Origin: Streptomyces naganishii JCM 4654
GTDB lineage: Bacteria > Actinomycetota > Actinomycetes > Streptomycetales > Streptomycetaceae
Direction of reading: 5' to 3'
Assembly: GCF_014650575.1 (NCBI RefSeq)
Contig: NZ_BMVF01000016.1
Coordinates: 62,001-126,000, forward strand
Length of the DNA: 64,000 nucleotides
The position numbers were made by a program, and so were the translations under genes. Below the pieces are notes generated by a model. It saw only the letters and a list, made by a program, of their open reading frames with translations, did not search any database and had not been told where the DNA came from. The first letter of the stretch is position 1; the number at the start of each line of letters is the position of its first letter. Positions 7,169 through 15,651 of this stretch are shown here, in pieces.

Positions 7169-8455
7169 ATGAGTCCCCTTGAGCCCCCTCGGGCCCGCCG
7201 GGTCGCGGTGATCGGCGGCACGCGCGTCCCCTTCGCCCGCTCCGACGGCCCCTACGCCACCGCGGGCAACCAGGAGATGCTCACCGCGGCTCTGAACGGC
7301 CTCGTCGAGCGGTACGGCCTCGACGGTCCGGGCGCCGTGGGCGAGTTCGTCGCCGGCGCGGTCCTCAAGCACAGCCGGGACTTCAACCTGGCCCGCGAGA
7401 CCGTGCTCGGCTCGAAGCTGGACCCGCGCACCCCGGCCTACGACATCCAGCAGGCCTGCGGCACCGGGCTCCAGGCGGTGATCGCCGCCGCCAACAAGAT
7501 CACCCTCGGGCAGACCGAGTCCGCCGTCGCGGGCGGCGCGGACACCGCGAGCGACGCGCCGCTGGGCGTCAACGACACGCTGCGCCGCATCCTGCTCGAG
7601 GCCCGCAGGGCCAAGTCGGCGGGCGCGCGCCTGCGGGCGCTGGCCAAGGTCCGCCCCTCCCACCTCGTCCCCGACGTCCCGCGCAACGCCGAGCCGCGCA
7701 CCGGGCTGTCCATGGGCGAGCACGCCGCCGTCACCGCCCGCGCGTTCGGCGTCACCCGCCGGGAGCAGGACGAACTGGCGGCCGCCAGCCACCAGCGACT
7801 CGCGGCGGCCTACCAACGCGGCTTCTTCGACGACCTGGTGGTCCCCTTCCGGGACCTGACCCGCGACCAGAACCTGCGCCCCGGCTCCACGGTGGACAAA
7901 CTCGCCGCGCTGAAGCCGGTGTTCGGGCTCGGCGGACCCGAACCCACCATGACGGCGGGCAACTCCACACCCCTGACGGACGGCGCCGCGACCGTGCTGC
8001 TGGCGTCCGAGGAGTGGGCCGAGGCCCGCGGCCTGGAACCGCTGGCCTACCTGACCGCGTACGAGACGGCGGCGGTGGACTTCGTGCACGGTGACGTGGC
8101 GGGCGGCGAGGACGGCCTGCTGATGGCACCGGCGTACGCGGTCCCGCGCATGCTGGAGCGCGCGGGACTCGGCACCGAGGACTTCGACCTGGTGGAGATC
8201 CACGAGGCGTTCGCCTCCCAGGTGCTGGCGACGCTGGCGGCCTGGGAGAAGCGGGGTCTGGCCCCGGTCGACCGCGCCCGCCTCAACGTCGCCGGCTCCT
8301 CGCTCGCCACCGGCCACCCCTTCGCCGCGACCGGCGCCCGGATCGTCGCCACCCTGGCCAAGCTGCTCGCCGAACGCGGGGGCCCCGGACGCGGCCTGAT
8401 CTCGGTCTGCGCGGCCGGCGGCCAGGGCGTGACGGCGATCCTCGAACGGCCGTAG
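7169..8455 (+). CDS. Acetyl-CoA C-acyltransferase (thiolase, FadA2/FadI type)
   Basis: A 428-residue thiolase with the full catalytic set: acylated C97 (QQACGTGLQ), H345 (HEAF), H383 (GHPFAATGARI) and C414 (SVCAAGGQG). Length and the NSTPLTDGAA segment fit degradative thiolases that cleave 3-ketoacyl-CoA. It is transcribed divergently from the MaoC/FabG pair across a double operator. An acyl-CoA ligase follows. Together these would activate a fatty acid, hydrate, oxidise and thiolytically cleave it. A dedicated acyl-CoA dehydrogenase is not in the window. Confidence 0.92.
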   Translation: MSPLEPPRARRVAVIGGTRVPFARSDGPYATAGNQEMLTAALNGLVERYGLDGPGAVGEFVAGAVLKHSRDFNLARETVLGSKLDPRTPAYDIQQACGTGLQAVIAAANKITLGQTESAVAGGADTASDAPLGVNDTLRRILLEARRAKSAGARLRALAKVRPSHLVPDVPRNAEPRTGLSMGEHAAVTARAFGVTRREQDELAAASHQRLAAAYQRGFFDDLVVPFRDLTRDQNLRPGSTVDKLAALKPVFGLGGPEPTMTAGNSTPLTDGAATVLLASEEWAEARGLEPLAYLTAYETAAVDFVHGDVAGGEDGLLMAPAYAVPRMLERAGLGTEDFDLVEIHEAFASQVLATLAAWEKRGLAPVDRARLNVAGSSLATGHPFAATGARIVATLAKLLAERGGPGRGLISVCAAGGQGVTAILERP

Positions 8456-8703
8456 CCGGCCCTGTACGGCCCTGCCGGGACGGCTTCACAAGGCTCCCCA
8501 CCGCCGTGATCCGGCGTGATCCCGTGTGATGTCGAAGACTGCACATCCCCGGCCCCGGACCATCCCCTCTCCCGCCGAGAAACCGCACGAACCCCCCACG
8601 AGCGCGCCGTACGATCCCGGTTCCGGCCCGCGGCGACACCCGAGCCGCACCACGCCGGTGAACGACCCGGTGCGCCCGGCGCGTACCAGATGCAGCAGTG
8701 CAG

Positions 8704-8711
8704 TACATGTA
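8704..8711. promoter_or_regulatory. TACATGTA palindrome in acyl-CoA ligase leader
   Basis: The 8-bp palindrome TACATGTA lies 22 nt before ATG 8734 and is flanked by GCAG and GCTGC, making a longer imperfect palindrome. In this GC-rich DNA an AT-containing palindrome next to the ribosome site may be an operator. No binder is identified. Confidence 0.3.
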
Positions 8712-8733
8712 GCTGCAGGCCCCAGGAGCTGCC

Positions 8734-10698
8734 ATGCCCATCTCGTACTCGTCCTTCTCGCCGTCCCCCTCGTCCCCCGGGCAGCAGCCGTCGCCGGAGT
8801 TCGCCTACGACCCGGACATCGGCCCGGTGCCCGCGGAGCCCCTGACACGGCGGCTGGACGGAGAGGTGCGGGAGGCCTACGTGCCGCCGCTGGTCGCGAG
8901 CGTGACGCACGGCTCGCTCGCGGACCTGCCGTTCGAGAACGCGAGCGCGGACCCGGGCCGCCGCGTGCTCAGCCGCCGGGACGCGGACGGCGGCTGGACG
9001 GACGTGACGGCGGCTCAGTTCGCCGACCAGGTCCTGGCCGTGGCCAAGGGCCTGATCGCGGAGGGCCTGGTCCCGGGCGACCGGATCGCGGTCATGGCCC
9101 GCACGCGCTACGAGTGGACGCTGCTGGACTTCGCCGCCTGGGCCGCCGGCCTGGTCACCGTGCCCGTCTACCCGACGTCCTCCCTCTTCCAGACCCGCTG
9201 GATCCTCCAGGACTCCGGCGCGGTGGCCCTGGTGACGGAGACGGCCCGGCAGGCGGCGGCCCTCGGCCCGGAGCGCGACCGCCTGCTCGGCCTGCGCCAC
9301 ATGTGGGTCATGGACAGCGGGCACGTGGAGCGGCTGGCCGAGCTCGGCGCGGCGACCGTCCCGGACCAGGAGGTCGCCGTGCGCCGGGGTGTGCTCGGCC
9401 CCGACACGCTGGCCACGCTCATCTACACCTCGGGCACCACCGGCCGCCCGAAGGGCTGCGCCCTCACCCACGGCAACTTCCTGGCCGAGGTCGACAACGC
9501 GATCGAGCTGCTCCACCCGGTCTTCAAGGCCAAGATCTCCGACGAGCCCGCCACCCTCCTCTTCCTCCCGCTGTCCCACGTCTTCGGCCGCATGGTGGCG
9601 GTCGCCTGCGTCCGCGCGGGCGTGCGGCTCGGGCACGCGCCGAGCCTGAAGGCCGAGGACCTGCTGGCCGACCTGGCGAGCTTCAGGCCGACCTTCCTGC
9701 TGGCCATCCCGTACATGCTGGAGAAGATCTACAACAACGCGCGCGCGGCGGCCGAGCGCGGTGGCCGGGCCTCGTCCTTCGACCGCGCCGCGAACGTGGC
9801 CCGCCGCTACGGCGAGGCCGTGGAGGCCCGCCGGCACGGCACCGGCCCCGGCCCCGGAGCCGCCCTGAAGACCGCGCGCGCCCTCTACGACCCCCTGGTC
9901 TACCGCCGCATCCGCGGCGCCCTGGGCGGACGTCTGCGCTACGTCATCTGCGGCGGCTCACCGCTGGGCCGTCGCCTGGCCGCGTTCTTCGCCGGCGCGG
10001 GCGTGGAGATCTACGAGGGCTACGGCCTGACCGAGACGACCGGCGCCGCCACCGTGAGCCCGCCGCAGAAGCCCCGCCTGGGCACGGTGGGCCGCCCGCT
10101 GCCGGGCACCAGGGTGCGCATCGCGGCGGACGGCGAGGTACTGCTGTCCGGCGGGCAGGTCTTCCGCGGCTACTGGGACCCGAACGCCGGCGGGGTGGTC
10201 CCGGCCACGCACGAGGGCTGGTTCCCGACCGGGGACATCGGCCGCCTGGACGACGAGGGCTATCTGACGATCACGGGGCGGAAGAAGGAAATCCTGATCA
10301 CCTCGGGCGGCAAGAACGTGGCCCCCGCCCCGCTGGAGAACTGGCTGCGCTCCCACCCCCTGATCTCCCAGTGCCTGGTCCTCGGCGACGGCCGCCCCTA
10401 CGTCTCGGCCCTGATCACCCTGGACCCCGACGGCATCACCCACTGGCGGCAGATGAACGGCAAGCACCCGGTGCCGCCCGAGCTCCTGGTGGACGACCCG
10501 GATCTGCGCGCAGTCCTCCAGCGGGCGGTGGACGAGGCGAACAAGCTGGTGTCCCGCCCGGAGTCCATCCGCCGCTTCGCCGTCCTGCCCGTGGACTTCA
10601 CCGAGGAAGCGGGTCATCTGACCCCCTCGATGAAGCTGCGCCGGGAGGCGATCATGCGCGACTTCGCCCGGACCGTGGAGGAGCTGTACGCGGGCTGA
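8734..10698 (+). CDS. Long-chain fatty-acid--CoA ligase (AMP-forming)
   Basis: A 654-residue adenylate-forming enzyme. The P-loop YTSGTTGRPKGC is at 231-242, then YEGYGLTETTG (A5), GDIGRLDDEGYLTITGRKKE (A7-A8) and GGKNVAP (A10 lysine region). The FAA1-like length and the PLSHVFGRMV segment fit long-chain acyl-CoA synthetases. It activates free fatty acids with ATP and CoA. AGGAG lies 8 nt before ATG 8734. The 278-nt leader carries repeated GTGATCC and a TACATGTA palindrome but no other gene. It probably feeds the beta-oxidation-type genes upstream. Confidence 0.92.
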   Translation: MPISYSSFSPSPSSPGQQPSPEFAYDPDIGPVPAEPLTRRLDGEVREAYVPPLVASVTHGSLADLPFENASADPGRRVLSRRDADGGWTDVTAAQFADQVLAVAKGLIAEGLVPGDRIAVMARTRYEWTLLDFAAWAAGLVTVPVYPTSSLFQTRWILQDSGAVALVTETARQAAALGPERDRLLGLRHMWVMDSGHVERLAELGAATVPDQEVAVRRGVLGPDTLATLIYTSGTTGRPKGCALTHGNFLAEVDNAIELLHPVFKAKISDEPATLLFLPLSHVFGRMVAVACVRAGVRLGHAPSLKAEDLLADLASFRPTFLLAIPYMLEKIYNNARAAAERGGRASSFDRAANVARRYGEAVEARRHGTGPGPGAALKTARALYDPLVYRRIRGALGGRLRYVICGGSPLGRRLAAFFAGAGVEIYEGYGLTETTGAATVSPPQKPRLGTVGRPLPGTRVRIAADGEVLLSGGQVFRGYWDPNAGGVVPATHEGWFPTGDIGRLDDEGYLTITGRKKEILITSGGKNVAPAPLENWLRSHPLISQCLVLGDGRPYVSALITLDPDGITHWRQMNGKHPVPPELLVDDPDLRAVLQRAVDEANKLVSRPESIRRFAVLPVDFTEEAGHLTPSMKLRREAIMRDFARTVEELYAG

Positions 10699-10724
10699 GG
10701 CCCCCTGGGACGGATAGGCCCCGT

Positions 10725-10800
10725 CGAATTCCCGCCGGCCGCCCGCGAGGGCGAGGGAAAGACGACGGGAATTCGGTGGCGGGTCCTGGTGCCCGCCACC
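10725..10800 (+). terminator. Inverted repeats downstream of the acyl-CoA ligase
   Basis: Two hairpins follow the ligase stop. One is CGAATTCCCG (10725-10734) with CGGGAATTCG (10766-10775), perfect 10-bp arms. The other is GGTGGCGGG (10775-10783) with CCCGCCACC (10792-10800), perfect 9-bp arms. No clear T-tract follows, as is common for actinobacterial terminators. The first repeat could instead be an operator. Confidence 0.5.
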
Positions 10801-10878
10801 GGCAATTCACACACAATTCACGAACGGCCCCGGCCCGCCTCGGGTGGGCCGGGCGCCGGGGCCGGGTGCGGCAAAGGC

Positions 10879-10911
10879 AGGAGCCCCGTCGCCGGACGGC
10901 GCGGGGCTCCT
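10879..10911 (-). terminator. Terminator of the cold-shock gene
   Basis: AGGAGCCCCG (10879-10888) pairs with CGGGGCTCCT (10902-10911), perfect 10-bp arms around a 13-nt GC-rich loop, 41 nt beyond the csp stop. A weak CCTTT tract follows on the minus strand. It also lies where it could stop transcripts from the ligase side. Confidence 0.7.
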
Positions 10912-10951
10912 TGGGTACTGCTTGTCGGATCGGTTACTGCGCGCGGAACGC

Positions 10952-11155
10952 TCAGACCGGGGTGACGTTCTCCGCCTGCGGGCCCTTCGGACCCTGCGTG
11001 ACGTCGAAGCTCACCTGCTGGTTCTCTTCGAGGGAGCGGAAACCGGTCGCGTTGATCGCGGAGTAGTGGACGAAGACGTCGGGGCCGCCGCCTTCCTGGG
11101 CGATGAAGCCAAAGCCCTTTTCGGCGTTGAACCACTTCACGGTTCCGGTAGCCAT
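10952..11155 (-). CDS. Cold-shock domain protein (CspA family)
   Basis: A 67-residue OB-fold protein with both RNA-binding motifs: KWFNAEKGFGFI (RNP1) and VFVHYSAI (RNP2). Length and the ending QAENVTPV are standard for actinobacterial Csp proteins, which act as single-stranded RNA/DNA chaperones. The ribosome site AAGGAGGG precedes ATG 11155 and sits in a small hairpin. Transcription from the promoter at 11318-11345 would give a leader of about 155 nt, long as in temperature-responsive csp leaders. Confidence 0.95.
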   Translation of the reverse strand: MATGTVKWFNAEKGFGFIAQEGGGPDVFVHYSAINATGFRSLEENQQVSFDVTQGPKGPQAENVTPV

Positions 11156-11311
11156 ATAAGCCCTCCTTGGGCTCAAAGGGTCGCCCTGCTCCAGAACCTG
11201 CAAGTGTGAAAACGAAATCGCCGCACAACTGCATACGTCTGAAAACGACCAGAGCCCGCGGTCACATGCTCCGCAGGCTCTGTACTGCAAGGGAAACCAA
11301 ACTGCAACTTG
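11156..11311 (-). promoter_or_regulatory. Long 5' leader of the cold-shock gene
   Basis: On the minus strand the leader holds a hairpin CAGAGCC(CGCGG)...(CCGC)AGGCTCTG at 11250-11282. A second short stem, AGCCC/GGGCT, encloses the AAGGAG ribosome site immediately before the start codon. The arrangement resembles temperature-sensing cspA-type leaders, but only structure, not response, can be inferred. Confidence 0.5.
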
Positions 11312-11317
11312 CTCGTG

Positions 11318-11345
11318 AGCCTAGCATGCGGTCGACGAAAAGCAA
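11318..11345 (-). promoter_or_regulatory. Promoter of the cold-shock gene
   Basis: On the minus strand TTGCTT (-35, plus positions 11340-11345) and TAGGCT (-10, 11318-11323) are separated by 16 bp. The expected start is near 11311, giving a leader of about 155 nt. Between this promoter and mqnA (11346-11516) I see no gene. Confidence 0.55.
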
Positions 11346-11516
11346 TAGAGGCCAAGATCACGTCACCCGGATGTTTGAAGGTTCTGGTGAGAGGTTGACG
11401 TAGAGAGACCGGACGAAGTCCGGCCCGGATCGGCCGGGAGAGGGAACGCGGGCCGCCGGGGAGCCGCCGCGAGAGGGGGGACAGGGGGTGGCGGCGGGGT
11501 CACCCGGGGCAGGGTC

Positions 11517-11522
11517 TAGTCT
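11517..11522 (+). promoter_or_regulatory. -10 box (TAGTCT) of mqnA, leaderless
   Basis: TAGTCT lies 6 nt before the GTG start at 11529, matching TANNNT with leaderless spacing. There is no room for a ribosome site, so mqnA is probably translated from a leaderless message. Confidence 0.55.
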
Positions 11523-11528
11523 CGCGAT

Positions 11529-12380
11529 GTGGACAATTCTCGCATCCGGCCGCGCGTCGGCCACATCCAGTTCCTCAACTGCCTGCCCCTGTACTGGGGG
11601 CTCGCGAGAACGGGCACGCTGCTCGACTTCGAGCTCACCAAGGACACCCCGGAGAAGCTCAGCGAGCAGCTCGTGCGCGGAGACCTCGACATCGGTCCGA
11701 TCACCCTCGTCGAGTTCCTCAAGCACGCGGACGAGCTGGTCGCCTTCCCCGACATCGCCGTCGGCTGCGACGGCCCGGTGATGTCGTGCGTGATCGTCTC
11801 CCAGCTCCCGCTGGACCGCCTCGACGGCGCCCGGGTCGCCCTCGGCTCGACCTCCCGCACCTCCGTCCGCCTCGCCCAGCTGCTGCTCGCCGAGCGGTAC
11901 GGCGTGGCCCCGGACTACTACACCTGCCCGCCCGACCTCAGCCTGATGATGCAGGAGGCGGACGCGGCGGTGCTCATCGGCGACGCCGCCCTGCGCGCCA
12001 ACCTGCACGACGGCCCCCGCTACGGCCTCGACGTCCACGACCTGGGCGCCCTGTGGAAGGAGTGGACGGGCCTGCCGTTCGTCTTCGCGGTCTGGGCGGC
12101 CCGCCGCGACTACGCCGAGCGCGAGCCGGAGATCACCAGGAAGGTGCACGAGGCCTTCCTGTCCTCCCGCAACCTCTCCCTGGAGGAGGTCGGCAAGGTC
12201 GCCGAGCAGGCGGCCCGCTGGGAGGCCTTCGACGAGCAGGTCCTCCAGCGGTACTTCACCACCCTCGACTTCAGCTTCGGCGCCCCGCAGCTGGCGGCGG
12301 TCGCGGAGTTCGCCCGGCGGGTCGGCCCCACGACCGGCTTCCCGGCGGACGTCGAGGTGGACCTCCTCCAGCCGCTGTAG
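11529..12380 (+). CDS. mqnA: Chorismate dehydratase MqnA
   Basis: A 283-residue protein of the VitK2_biosynth family (periplasmic-binding-protein fold, no signal peptide). The N-terminal VGHIQFLNCLPLYWGL, central LGSTSRTSVRLAQLL and LLIGDAAL-type segments are characteristic. MqnA dehydrates chorismate to 3-[(1-carboxyvinyl)oxy]benzoate, the committed first step of the futalosine menaquinone route, supplying MqnE (1150). GTG start with a leaderless-type promoter. It stands between a divergent csp gene and a kinase gene. Confidence is high because MqnE and MqnC are in the same window. Confidence 0.94.
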   Translation: MDNSRIRPRVGHIQFLNCLPLYWGLARTGTLLDFELTKDTPEKLSEQLVRGDLDIGPITLVEFLKHADELVAFPDIAVGCDGPVMSCVIVSQLPLDRLDGARVALGSTSRTSVRLAQLLLAERYGVAPDYYTCPPDLSLMMQEADAAVLIGDAALRANLHDGPRYGLDVHDLGALWKEWTGLPFVFAVWAARRDYAEREPEITRKVHEAFLSSRNLSLEEVGKVAEQAARWEAFDEQVLQRYFTTLDFSFGAPQLAAVAEFARRVGPTTGFPADVEVDLLQPL

Positions 12381-12474
12381 AGGCGGCGGCAGCGGCCGGG
12401 CGGCGTCCTTTCGGCACTACCCTGCTGAGGAGCGTGGGGAGCCGCGAGGGCAGTACGGGGGAGGGGTGGACGCC

Positions 12475-14307
12475 ATGCAGCCGCTCGAAGTCGACGAGCC
12501 CACCGCGGTGGGGCCCTACCGGCTGCTCGGCCGGCTGGGCTCCGGCGGCATGGGCCGCGTGTACCTGGGCCGCAGCGCGGGCGGCCGCACGGTCGCGGTG
12601 AAGATCGTGCACCCGCACTTCGCGCTCGACGAGGAGTTCCGCGCCCGGTTCCGGCGCGAGGTCGAGGCCGCGCGCCGGGTGGGCGGCGCCTGGACCGCGC
12701 CCGTGCTGGACGCCGACCCCGGCGCGCCCGTGCCCTGGGTCGCCACGGCCTACGCGGCCGGCCCCTCCCTCGCCGCGGCCGTCACCGACGGGGGACCGCT
12801 GCCCGCCCACTCGGTACGGGCGCTCGGTTCGGGCCTGGCCGAGGCGCTGGCCGCGGTGCACGAACTCGGCCTGGTGCACCGGGACGTGAAGCCGTCCAAC
12901 GTGCTGCTGACCCTCGACGGCCCGCTCCTGATCGACTTCGGCATCGCCCGCGCAACCGACGGCACCGCCTCCCTCACCTCCACCGGCGTGTCGATCGGCT
13001 CGCCCGGCTACATGTCCCCCGAGCAGATCCTCGGCAGGGGCGCCACCGGCGCGGCCGACGTCTTCTCCCTGGGCGCGGTCCTCGCGTACGCCGCGACCGG
13101 CACGCCCCCCTTCCCGGGCGACTCCTCGGCGGCGCTGCTCTACAAGGTCGTCCACGAGGAGCCCGAACTCGGCGCGCTGGAGGGCGACATGCGGGACCTG
13201 GTCGCGGCCTGCCTCGCCAAGGACCCCGCCGCCCGTCCCGCCCCCGCCGGCATCGCCCGCCGGCTCGCCCCCGAGGGCACCGCCCGCCTGGTCGCGGGCG
13301 GCTGGCTCCCGGGCCGGCTCGTGGAACAGGTCAGCCGCGGTGCCGTGCGACTGCTGAACCTGGAGGCGGCCGGGGAGGCGCCGGGGAGTCAGGGTGCCTC
13401 GCCCGAAGGGCGTTCGGAGCCCGGCGGCGCGTCCGGGCCGGTGGGGTTCAGCAGCGTGTCGGTCGCGTCGGAACGCCCGTCCGACACCGGGCGTTTCGGG
13501 CCCCCGCCCGTCATGCCCGGCACGGCGCCTCCCGCACCGGCGCCCACGCCCCCTCCCACCGCCCCGCCCTTCGGCGTTCCCGAGCCGCGTGACGCGCCGC
13601 CGCAGGAGAGCGTCGCCGCGGGCGTCACGGCCGGCGCGGGCGCCCCGGACGGGGCGGACGGCGCGGACGGGCGGTCCGGGCCCGGGAAGTCCGGTGCCGG
13701 GCCATCCGGGTCCGGACGGTTCTCCGTCACCGTGGCGGCCGGCTCCGCGCCGGGCGACGGCGGCCGGGGCCGCCGGATGAGCTGCAGCGTGGTGCTGGCG
13801 GTCGCGGGCGCGCTGGCGGTGGTGACGACCGTGGGCGGAGTGCTCCTGTCCCAGCTGCACGGCGACAGCGGCAAGGACGGGGCGAGCAGCGGCGCGCCCC
13901 CGGGAAGCACCGGGACCCGGCCGTCCGCGTCGGCGGCGGCCACCGGCGCGGTGCCCGAGGTGTACCTCGGCACCTGGCGGGGCGACGGCACGGTGACCGC
14001 GCTCGGGCAGGACCTGCCCGGCGGCACGTACGAGATCGTCGTACGGCAGGGCGCGCCCGGCTCGGTCGTCGGCTCGGTCACCCAGACGGACGCCCTCGGC
14101 GGCGCGTGCGTCGACGAGCTCACCCTGAAGTCGGCCACGGCCACGGAGCTGGTGGCCACCGGGCGCGGCCGGAAGGACAACCCCTCCCACTGCGTGCCCG
14201 ACGCCCACGAGGTGCGGCTGCGCCCGGACGGCGGGAACGCGCTGCGGTTCACCTCGGTGGACCCCAAGGCGGGCAATCCGAAGGCCCGCCTGCTCAGGGC
14301 GGACTGA
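12475..14307 (+). CDS. Membrane Ser/Thr protein kinase (PknB-like)
   Basis: A 610-residue Hanks-type kinase. It has a glycine loop LGSGGMG (21-27), catalytic lysine K43, HRDVKPSN (H135-D137), DFG (154-156) and GSPGYMSPEQ. After the kinase domain (to about 280) comes a Pro/Ala/Gly-rich linker, one transmembrane helix (about 440-462) and an extracellular domain starting near VYLGTWRGDGTV. That outer domain is not PASTA; it looks like a small beta-rich domain of unknown ligand. The GGGGGAGGGG ribosome site favours ATG 12475 over GTG 12466. It lies between mqnA and mqnC, but no link to menaquinone is shown. Confidence 0.92.
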   Translation: MQPLEVDEPTAVGPYRLLGRLGSGGMGRVYLGRSAGGRTVAVKIVHPHFALDEEFRARFRREVEAARRVGGAWTAPVLDADPGAPVPWVATAYAAGPSLAAAVTDGGPLPAHSVRALGSGLAEALAAVHELGLVHRDVKPSNVLLTLDGPLLIDFGIARATDGTASLTSTGVSIGSPGYMSPEQILGRGATGAADVFSLGAVLAYAATGTPPFPGDSSAALLYKVVHEEPELGALEGDMRDLVAACLAKDPAARPAPAGIARRLAPEGTARLVAGGWLPGRLVEQVSRGAVRLLNLEAAGEAPGSQGASPEGRSEPGGASGPVGFSSVSVASERPSDTGRFGPPPVMPGTAPPAPAPTPPPTAPPFGVPEPRDAPPQESVAAGVTAGAGAPDGADGADGRSGPGKSGAGPSGSGRFSVTVAAGSAPGDGGRGRRMSCSVVLAVAGALAVVTTVGGVLLSQLHGDSGKDGASSGAPPGSTGTRPSASAAATGAVPEVYLGTWRGDGTVTALGQDLPGGTYEIVVRQGAPGSVVGSVTQTDALGGACVDELTLKSATATELVATGRGRKDNPSHCVPDAHEVRLRPDGGNALRFTSVDPKAGNPKARLLRAD

Positions 14308-14332
14308 GGTCAGCACGGCAAAAGGCCTGGCG

Positions 14333-14338
14333 TAGGCT
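14333..14338 (+). promoter_or_regulatory. Possible -10 box of mqnC
   Basis: TAGGCT in the gap after the kinase gene would start transcription about 85 nt before mqnC. The spacing from the kinase stop (14307) makes an own promoter for mqnC plausible, though read-through is not excluded. Confidence 0.4.
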
Positions 14339-14429
14339 GGTTCGGTCCGTCCACCCGTCTCCCACCACTTGTACGAGCGCTTCGCGCCCACCCCCTGTTC
14401 AACGCACCAACCTTGCGAAAGGGACGCCG

Positions 14430-15644
14430 GTGACCGAGAAGGCCGACCTCACCTCTTTTGATGTCACAGCCGTCCTCGACCGTGCCGCCGCGGGCGGACG
14501 GATCACTCCCGAGGAGGCGCTCGACCTCTACCGCTCCGCGCCGCTGCACGCGCTGGGCGCCGCCGCCGACGCCGTGCGCCGCCGCAAGTACGCGGGCACC
14601 GAGCACATCGCGACGTACATCATCGAGCGCAACATCAACTACACGAACGTGTGCGTCACCGCGTGCAAGTTCTGCGCCTTCTACGCCGCGCCCAAGGACA
14701 CCGCCAAGGGCTGGACCCGCGACCTGGACGACATCCTGCGCCGCTGCGCGGAGACCGTCGAGCTCGGCGGCACCCAGATCATGTTCCAGGGCGGCCACCA
14801 CCCGGACTACGGCGTGGAGTACTACGAGAAGCACTTCCGCGCCATCAAGGACGCCTTCCCGCAACTGGTGATCCACTCGCTGGGCGCGTCCGAGGTCGAG
14901 CACATGGCCCGGATCAGCGGGGTCTCCGTGGAGGAGGCCATCACCCGCATCCACGAGGCCGGCCTCGACTCCTTCGCCGGCGCGGGCGCCGAACTCCTGC
15001 CCGAGCGGCCCCGCAAGGCCATCGCCCCGCTGAAGGAGTCCGGCGAGCGCTGGCTGGAGATCATGGAGACCGCGCACCGGCTGGGCGTGGAGTCCACCTC
15101 CACCATGCTGATGGGCACCGGCGAGACCAACGCCGAGCGCATCGAGCACCTGCGGATGATCCGGGACGTCCAGGACCGCACGGGCGGCTTCCGCGCCTTC
15201 ATCCCGTACACCTACCAGCCCGAGAACAACCACCTGAAGGGCCGCACCCAGGCGACCGTCTTCGAGTACCTGCGGATGATCGCGATCGCCCGCCTGTTCC
15301 TCGACAACGTCATGCACATCCAGGGCTCCTGGCTGACCACCGGCAAGGACGTCGGCCAGCTCACCCTGCACTACGGCGCGGACGACCTCGGCTCGATCAT
15401 GCTGGAGGAGAACGTCGTCTCCTCCGCCGGAGCCAGGCACCGCTCCAACCGGATGGAGATCATCGAGCTGATCCGCAAGGCGGACCGCGTCCCGGCGCAG
15501 CGCTCGACGACGTACGAGCACCTGGTCGTGCACGACGACCCGGCGAACGACCCGGTCGACGACCGCGTGATGTCCCACATCTCGTCGACGGCGATCGCGG
15601 GCGGCACCGCCCACCCCGAGCTGAAGCTGCTCGCCTCCAACTGA
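14430..15644 (+). CDS. mqnC: Dehypoxanthine futalosine cyclase MqnC (radical SAM)
   Basis: A 404-residue radical SAM enzyme with C75/C79/C82 (NVCVTACKFC) and the MqnC-type FQGGHHPDYGVEYYE and FIPYTYQPENN segments. It cyclises dehypoxanthine futalosine to cyclic dehypoxanthine futalosine, building the naphthoate skeleton. GTG 14430 has GAAAGGGA about 6 nt upstream. A much longer upstream open frame overlaps the kinase gene and is rejected. The next gene starts 7 nt after the stop and is probably co-transcribed. The intervening step (MqnB/deaminase) is not encoded in this window. Confidence 0.95.
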   Translation: MTEKADLTSFDVTAVLDRAAAGGRITPEEALDLYRSAPLHALGAAADAVRRRKYAGTEHIATYIIERNINYTNVCVTACKFCAFYAAPKDTAKGWTRDLDDILRRCAETVELGGTQIMFQGGHHPDYGVEYYEKHFRAIKDAFPQLVIHSLGASEVEHMARISGVSVEEAITRIHEAGLDSFAGAGAELLPERPRKAIAPLKESGERWLEIMETAHRLGVESTSTMLMGTGETNAERIEHLRMIRDVQDRTGGFRAFIPYTYQPENNHLKGRTQATVFEYLRMIAIARLFLDNVMHIQGSWLTTGKDVGQLTLHYGADDLGSIMLEENVVSSAGARHRSNRMEIIELIRKADRVPAQRSTTYEHLVVHDDPANDPVDDRVMSHISSTAIAGGTAHPELKLLASN

Positions 15645-15651
15645 GCCGGAC

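Noticed and set aside
13380..13740. Frameshift or inserted gene in the kinase linker
   Set aside because: The stretch is low-complexity Pro/Gly/Ala but stays in frame and connects the kinase domain to the membrane helix, as usual for such kinases.
14106..14429. Upstream extension of mqnC into the kinase gene
   Set aside because: The extension reads antiphase to the kinase coding sequence and is Arg/Gly-rich. GTG 14430 has a ribosome site and gives the normal MqnC length.
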